Origin: Candidatus Cohnella colombiensis
Lineage (GTDB): Bacteria; Bacillota; Bacilli; Paenibacillales; Paenibacillaceae
NCBI GenBank assembly: GCA_029203125.1
Contig: CP119317.1
Location: 3,596,001 to 3,660,000, forward strand
Direction of reading: 5' to 3'
Length of the DNA stretch: 64,000 nt
The notes beneath the pieces were generated by a model, which saw nothing but the letters and a program-made list of their open reading frames with translations, was not told the origin of the DNA and searched no databases. The position numbers and the translations under genes are program-made. Numbering within the stretch: the first letter of the stretch is position 1; every line of letters starts with the position of its first letter. Below, piece after piece: positions 59,910 through 64,000 of this stretch.

Positions 59910-59940
59910 TTGCCTTCGTGTAACACGAAGGTACTAAGCT
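59910..59940 (+). promoter_or_regulatory. MerR-type promoter of the aldo/keto reductase
   Basis: TTGCCT (59910-59915), then a 19-base spacer, then TAAGCT (59935-59940). The spacer region is a perfect 19-bp palindrome CCTTCGTGT-A-ACACGAAGG (59913-59931). An over-long spacer filled by a palindrome is the hallmark of MerR-activated promoters. Confidence 0.7.
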
Positions 59941-60018
59941 TATTGTAACGCAACTGAACCGAAATCGGAATCCCCGCTCCAGTTGCTGTTATCCATTTGA
60001 ACAATAGGAGGTATTGCA

Positions 60019-60870
60019 ATGCAAACTGTAACTTTGAACAACGGTGTGAAAATGCCGATCCTAGGCTTCGGTGTCTACCAGATTCCCGATGCTAATGAGT
60101 GTGAGAACGCAGTGTACGAAGCGCTGTCAGCCGGTTACCGCTTAATCGACACCGCTGCCGGTTACCTTAATGAGGAAGCAGTCGGACGCGCGATCAAGCG
60201 CAGCGGTGTACCGCGTGAGGAGCTGTTCATAACAACTAAGATTTGGATTCAGGATGCCGGCTACGAGAGTGCAAAGCTTTCGTTTGAGAAATCTCTGAAG
60301 AAGCTGCAGCTCGACTATCTCGACCTGTACCTAATTCATCAGCCGTTCGGCGATTACTACGGCACTTGGCGCGCGATGGAAGAGCTTTACCGTGAAGGCA
60401 AAATCAAGGCCATCGGGGTCAGCAACTTCATGCCGGATCGTCTGATGGACCTCATTGTGCATAACGAAATCGTGCCCACCATCAACCAGATTGAAACGCA
60501 CCCGTTCTACCAGCAGACAGAGAGTGCTGCTTTCTTGAAAGAGCAGGACGTGCAACACCAGTCATGGGCGCCGTTCGCTGAAGGTCGAAACAATATGTTC
60601 GGTAACGAAGTGCTGACCTCGATCGCGGAAAAACACAACAAATCCGTCGCCCAGGTCGTATTGCGCTGGCTTGTTCAACGAGAAGTTGTAGTCATTCCAA
60701 AATCGGTAAGCAAAGAGCGGATCGTCGAAAACTTCAACATTTTCGATTTTACGTTGAGCGCTGACGATATGGGACAAATCTCCACCCTCGATACGCGGGA
60801 GAGTCTCTTCTTATCGTACCGAGATCCGGAAGTCGCCAAGATGATGGGCAATTGGAGAGTCGAACTGTAA
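60019..60870 (+). CDS. aldo/keto reductase (2,5-diketogluconate reductase-like)
   Basis: A 283-residue AKR: VTLNNGVKMPILGFGVYQI, LIDTAAGYLNEEAVG with catalytic Asp and Tyr, FITTKIWIQ with the Lys, DLYLIHQPFGDYYGTWRAME with the His, and the C-terminal VVIPKSVSKERIVENFNIFDF cofactor loop. AGGAGG precedes the ATG. Controlled by the divergent MerR gene through the palindromic promoter between them. Probably detoxifies aldehydes or dicarbonyls. Confidence 0.94.
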   Translation: MQTVTLNNGVKMPILGFGVYQIPDANECENAVYEALSAGYRLIDTAAGYLNEEAVGRAIKRSGVPREELFITTKIWIQDAGYESAKLSFEKSLKKLQLDYLDLYLIHQPFGDYYGTWRAMEELYREGKIKAIGVSNFMPDRLMDLIVHNEIVPTINQIETHPFYQQTESAAFLKEQDVQHQSWAPFAEGRNNMFGNEVLTSIAEKHNKSVAQVVLRWLVQREVVVIPKSVSKERIVENFNIFDFTLSADDMGQISTLDTRESLFLSYRDPEVAKMMGNWRVEL

Positions 60871-60895
60871 ACTTAGGCTCGGTTTCTCCATTAAG

Positions 60896-60930
60896 AAAGG
60901 ACAGGGCGGGTGCGGGTGCCTCTGTCCTTT
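60896..60930 (+). terminator. terminator after the aldo/keto reductase
   Basis: Stem AAAGGACAG (60896-60904) / CTGTCCTTT (60922-60930), followed by TGTGTTGTATTTT. Confidence 0.75.
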
Positions 60931-60952
60931 TGTGTTGTATTTTACTTACAGC

Positions 60953-62725
60953 TCATGGTTTTATACTTACAACTCTTAGTTTGTCATTGTGAGTATAAGC
61001 CCAGTAGACATGGCCGTTATGATATATCGGCATTTCATAAGAATTTAACTTCATTCTACCGAGTGAAGTTGCGGGAGTAATTACATCGCCCCCCGCAGAC
61101 AGCACCATGTAAAAGGATTCCGTCACAGGTTCACTATCTTCTGTCCACAATATTACAATACGGTCGTCAGCAATAACAATCTGTGGTGCGATAACATTCT
61201 TGTCCGTATAATTTGTGAGCCAGACTACGCCATAATCGGTTACGTTTGTTAGTGGTGAGTTATTGTTATCATTAATGTCGAATGATGTTGCACCACTGCG
61301 AGTAGTTCCTCCGACAAACGTAGATGCAGACCAATCTTTGGCAAGAGGATCAAATATTTGAACAAACAGGTTTTGCTTTTCTGTCTTTGCCTTTTCACTA
61401 ATAGACTTAGCAGATGCTCCGACAAGCACAATACCTTTGCTTGTTTCCGCAATCCCACCAAGTTGTGCAAAGGTCTGGTTTACTATCGTCATATCGTAAT
61501 TTGCGTTTGCTTCAAGATAGAAATGAAACACAAGGTCTTTGTTATTGCCGTATACTCCGCTACTATTATTTATTTTGAACCCGCGGGGATACGCATCACC
61601 GTGACTGGCAAAGAGGAATCCTGAAATTGCCTTACTGTAAATAACACTCTGATTAAATGAGTGACCGCTAAAAGTATCGTTAGGCAATTGATACACCGAC
61701 ATGTCTGAAATTCTTACTGCAATAGCATTATCACTTTGGTGGCCATCATACCTTTCCTTTGAATGATAATTAACCAAAATGCCGTCAGCGATTACAGAAA
61801 CGCTATTACCTGCCCAAAATGGAGATTTTGTTTTTGCCGAATCTGCATTACCCCACGGCGATGACTTCCCAACAAAGCCAGTTGTTTTAATATGTTGCCC
61901 CTCGGATGAATACTTCGAAATGAAAATAGTTTCAGTTATATCATCGCGATTATCATTACTTTTTCCCCAAACAACATAGAAATTCCCATCGTCATCAGAT
62001 ATTACATCCCCGAGCTTAGGATATTTCATTTCAATGCTCAACTCTTTAATAGGGGTTACCATTATAAGATTCCGATCCTTTACGTAAGCATATGCCAAAC
62101 CCTCATTTTTATAGGAGAACTGCTGGACAGGTGAAATATTTGCCCAGTTGCCGGTATAATTTTCTTGTGTACTGCCTACGCTTATATCGCTTATATAAGA
62201 ATAGCTATCTCTACTGTTTTCTGGTATATAGCCAAACGTAGTCTCAATCTCGATAATATTGTATATACCATCCCACCCTACATAAAAATCAAAAGTGCTG
62301 CCGATGTCACGTAGCTTAAAGTAGTTGTTGCCGTCGATCGTGTAAGCCGTCAACTTGACTTCTTTACCGTCGAGGTAGACTTTCGAGGTTGAGAGTATCG
62401 CACTCTTTGTTCTCTTGCCTGTTGACAACGCCATCTCGCCACCGATATCCGTATAAGGCTTGCCGCTGAAAAGACTGATTGCGTTCTTTTCTCCATCCCA
62501 CGTGACTTCAAACTGCTTTGTCGTGCCAGACAATATATGTGCAATATCGCGTAGTTTGAAATAGTTATTACCATTTATACTGTAAGCGTCGAAAGATTTC
62601 TCATCGCCGTCCACTGTGACTTCAGATGAGGTTATTGTAGCGGTTAGAGCAGCAGTAGTAATGGTCGCAGGAATTAATGAGAGCGACATAGCCACAACGA
62701 GTAAAATGGAAATCATTCTTTTCAC
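60953..62725 (-). CDS. secreted protein with two copper-amine-oxidase-type N-domains and a beta-rich body
   Basis: A 590-residue protein starting at GTG 62725 (GGAGAG upstream; the frame opens at 62740). Signal peptide (1-28), then two related domains of about 60 residues with the shared motif YxIxGNNYFKLRDI (about 48-62 and 130-144), as in copper amine oxidase N-terminal-like repeats of Paenibacillus surface proteins. Residues about 190-590 are beta-rich with repeated VVWLTNYT/IVILWTED/HVYWAYTHND-type strands suggesting a propeller; no family recognised. Probably a cell-wall or extracellular protein. Convergent to the preceding aldo/keto reductase. Confidence 0.7.
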   Translation of the reverse strand: MKRMISILLVVAMSLSLIPATITTAALTATITSSEVTVDGDEKSFDAYSINGNNYFKLRDIAHILSGTTKQFEVTWDGEKNAISLFSGKPYTDIGGEMALSTGKRTKSAILSTSKVYLDGKEVKLTAYTIDGNNYFKLRDIGSTFDFYVGWDGIYNIIEIETTFGYIPENSRDSYSYISDISVGSTQENYTGNWANISPVQQFSYKNEGLAYAYVKDRNLIMVTPIKELSIEMKYPKLGDVISDDDGNFYVVWGKSNDNRDDITETIFISKYSSEGQHIKTTGFVGKSSPWGNADSAKTKSPFWAGNSVSVIADGILVNYHSKERYDGHQSDNAIAVRISDMSVYQLPNDTFSGHSFNQSVIYSKAISGFLFASHGDAYPRGFKINNSSGVYGNNKDLVFHFYLEANANYDMTIVNQTFAQLGGIAETSKGIVLVGASAKSISEKAKTEKQNLFVQIFDPLAKDWSASTFVGGTTRSGATSFDINDNNNSPLTNVTDYGVVWLTNYTDKNVIAPQIVIADDRIVILWTEDSEPVTESFYMVLSAGGDVITPATSLGRMKLNSYEMPIYHNGHVYWAYTHNDKLRVVSIKP

Positions 62726-62905
62726 TAAGCATCTCTCCAATGTACGAGAATTTTTTTTGCATACGAAGGGACTTCACCCTAACTCGGAGAAGTTTTCAAT
62801 AGTTCTGTCTATTCTTTTCTTCCCCCTAATTATCATTTGTTCAATTTGAAATTAAAGTGAAAAGCCTTAACTATATATTCGACATTTTCTGTGATCTTCC
62901 TTTTA

Positions 62906-62942
62906 ATTCAAAAAGGAACAAGCGTTTTCACCTGTTCCTTTT
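62906..62942 (-). terminator. rho-independent terminator of the SLH-domain gene
   Basis: Stem AAAAGGAACA (62911-62920) / TGTTCCTTTT (62933-62942); minus-strand read ends in TTTTTGAATT. The gap 62726-63003 has no gene. Confidence 0.8.
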
Positions 62943-63003
62943 ACTTTTATTTTTTTTACTATTCTTTAATTTCTGACTTACTCGTGCTGCAACATATTCT
63001 CAA

Positions 63004-64000
63004 CTATTTCGTATGACTTTTCCAAGTTTCACTGTCTGAAGTCTTTTCATAATCATGGCTATTCGTCGCTTCCATAATATCGTAGTAAGCCCAGTGTTTA
63101 CTTGTTAAATCTACATATTGATTGAGCTTATCTTTATTGCTGTCCACATAACTATTGTCGGAAGATCTCTCAAGCATACGGTTTACTAAGCTTACCACTT
63201 CAGCACGTGTGATGTAGTTCCCAGGTTTGAAAGTTCCGTCTGGATACCCTTTGATCCATCCTTTGGCAGCAGCAGAGGAAATGTAATCTTTTGCCCAGTA
63301 ACTATCTGTAACATCTGTGAAAATAACGGGCTCGCCTGTAATCAGATTATCAAATCGAGATGCAATTGCTGCAAACTCTGCTCGAGTAATCGGCGCATCT
63401 GGCCTAAAGGTTCCGTCTGTGTACCCCGTAATGATGCCGTATTGCTCCATATATCCGATGGCATTTGCATACCATTTCGCAGGATCAACATCTTTGAATT
63501 GGGATGGATATGTTTTGTCTACATCCATTTTCTCTACCAAAAGACGCGCAAACATGACCGTAACTTCCGCTCTTGTCATATTCTTTTGGGGACCGAAGGT
63601 TTTGTCAGGATATCCCTGCATATAAGCAAAATGGTTTACCTTATCAAGGGCTGGTATATTCGTTTTAGCAATTGTCCATTTTGCAGTCAATGTAAGATCT
63701 GAGGACACCTTATCTGTGCTGAAGTTCCACACACTACCATCAGTTTTATACCAACCTGCAAAAGTGTAACCGGTTCTCTTTGGATCTGCGGGCTTTGTTA
63801 ACAGATCTCCTAGGACTACAGTTTGCGTTGTTGTTGATGGGGTGCCCCCGTCCGCGTTAAAGGTTATTGTTATACTTGTCGTTCCGCCAATAATTGTAGT
63901 TACTGCTGGTTTTTCATAAGCAATGGCATAGACTGAAAAGTTTTTAACATAGAGCGTTAACGTCCAATCGGATTGATCAAGTACGAGATACTCTCCATCT
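63004..64000 (-). CDS. SLH-domain surface protein with InlB-type repeat, 5' end outside the window
   Basis: The frame is open from the window edge (64000) to the stop at 63004, so only the last 332 or so codons are seen. Reading inward: a beta-strand region (VLDQSDWTLTLYVKNFSVYAIAY), a Listeria-Bacteroides/InlB B-repeat (FNADGGTPSTTTQTVVLGD...RTGYTFAGWYKTDGSVWNF), and three SLH domains with GYPDKTFGP, GYTDGTFRPDAPITRAEFA and GYPDGTFKPGNYITRAEVV. The protein would be wall-anchored through secondary cell-wall polymer. A shorter frame from ATG 63732 is only the tail. Confidence 0.9.
   Translation of the reverse strand, partial: DGEYLVLDQSDWTLTLYVKNFSVYAIAYEKPAVTTIIGGTTSITITFNADGGTPSTTTQTVVLGDLLTKPADPKRTGYTFAGWYKTDGSVWNFSTDKVSSDLTLTAKWTIAKTNIPALDKVNHFAYMQGYPDKTFGPQKNMTRAEVTVMFARLLVEKMDVDKTYPSQFKDVDPAKWYANAIGYMEQYGIITGYTDGTFRPDAPITRAEFAAIASRFDNLITGEPVIFTDVTDSYWAKDYISSAAAKGWIKGYPDGTFKPGNYITRAEVVSLVNRMLERSSDNSYVDSNKDKLNQYVDLTSKHWAYYDIMEATNSHDYEKTSDSETWKSHTK

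Overview
The window is chromosomal DNA of a spore-forming, Gram-positive bacterium, most likely Paenibacillaceae (Paenibacillus/Cohnella-like). Support: a gerA-gerB-gerC germinant-receptor operon, SLH-domain surface proteins, a collagen-like protein with a BclB-type exosporium C-terminus, a Bacillus-type deoC-cdd-nupC-deoD-pdp operon, strong AGGAGG-type ribosome binding sites and frequent GTG/TTG starts. No rRNA, tRNA or canonical CRISPR array was recognised.

Layout. 0-1.6 kb: an IS110-family transposase with a structured 3' flank. 1.7-6.9 kb: FMN reductase, DUF4386 membrane protein, MalT-like LuxR regulator and a membrane-anchored chemotaxis receptor. 7.2-11.2 kb: a two-gene surface operon, a signal-peptide-bearing Hcp-fold protein followed by an RCC1 propeller/Big2/SLH protein. 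11.6-17.3 kb: an MFS drug exporter with divergent TetR, DinB-like and SpxH/FrnE-like proteins and a second TetR. 17.3-20.9 kb: secreted helical protein, epimerase, MerR regulator, metallo-beta-lactamase-fold hydrolase. 21-25.5 kb: deoxynucleoside salvage operon. 25.6-30.4 kb: aldo/keto reductase and the germinant receptor. 30.6-31.9 kb: a nuclease-like plus winged-helix protein and, upstream of it, a non-coding block with four about 24-bp palindromes spaced 51-52 bp apart between two terminator-like hairpins. 31.9-36.2 kb: hydrolase/DoxX pair (mhqD/mhqP-like), XRE-cupin regulator, aldo/keto reductase, secreted protein. 36.3-42 kb: TetR plus NCS2 permease, collagen-like BclB protein, a broken IclR gene fused to an aldo/keto reductase remnant, old-yellow-enzyme. 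42.1-51 kb: an exopolysaccharide-modification operon (MBOAT O-acyltransferase, AlgJ/AlgX-like protein, double sulfotransferase, two-domain glycosyltransferase). 51.2-56.4 kb: GMC oxidoreductase, Crp/Fnr regulator, quinone oxidoreductase and a cluster of decayed genes (SDR, PIG-L deacetylase). 56.4-60.9 kb: a two-component system with a CPBP protease, and a MerR-aldo/keto reductase pair. 60.9-64 kb: copper-amine-oxidase-like and SLH/InlB-repeat surface proteins, the latter running off the window end.

Two themes recur. First, many small redox or electrophile-handling enzymes (FMN reductase, three intact aldo/keto reductases and one remnant, old yellow enzyme, MDR reductase, DoxX/MhqD-like pair, GMC) each sit beside a dedicated regulator. 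Second, the region is rich in cell-surface, exosporium and polysaccharide genes. The observations most worth following up are the phased palindrome array next to the nuclease-HTH gene, the secreted Hcp-like protein in a Gram-positive, and the polysaccharide-modification operon with its double sulfotransferase. Several genes have visible inactivating lesions, so 40-41 kb and 54.7-56.4 kb look like regions of active gene decay.
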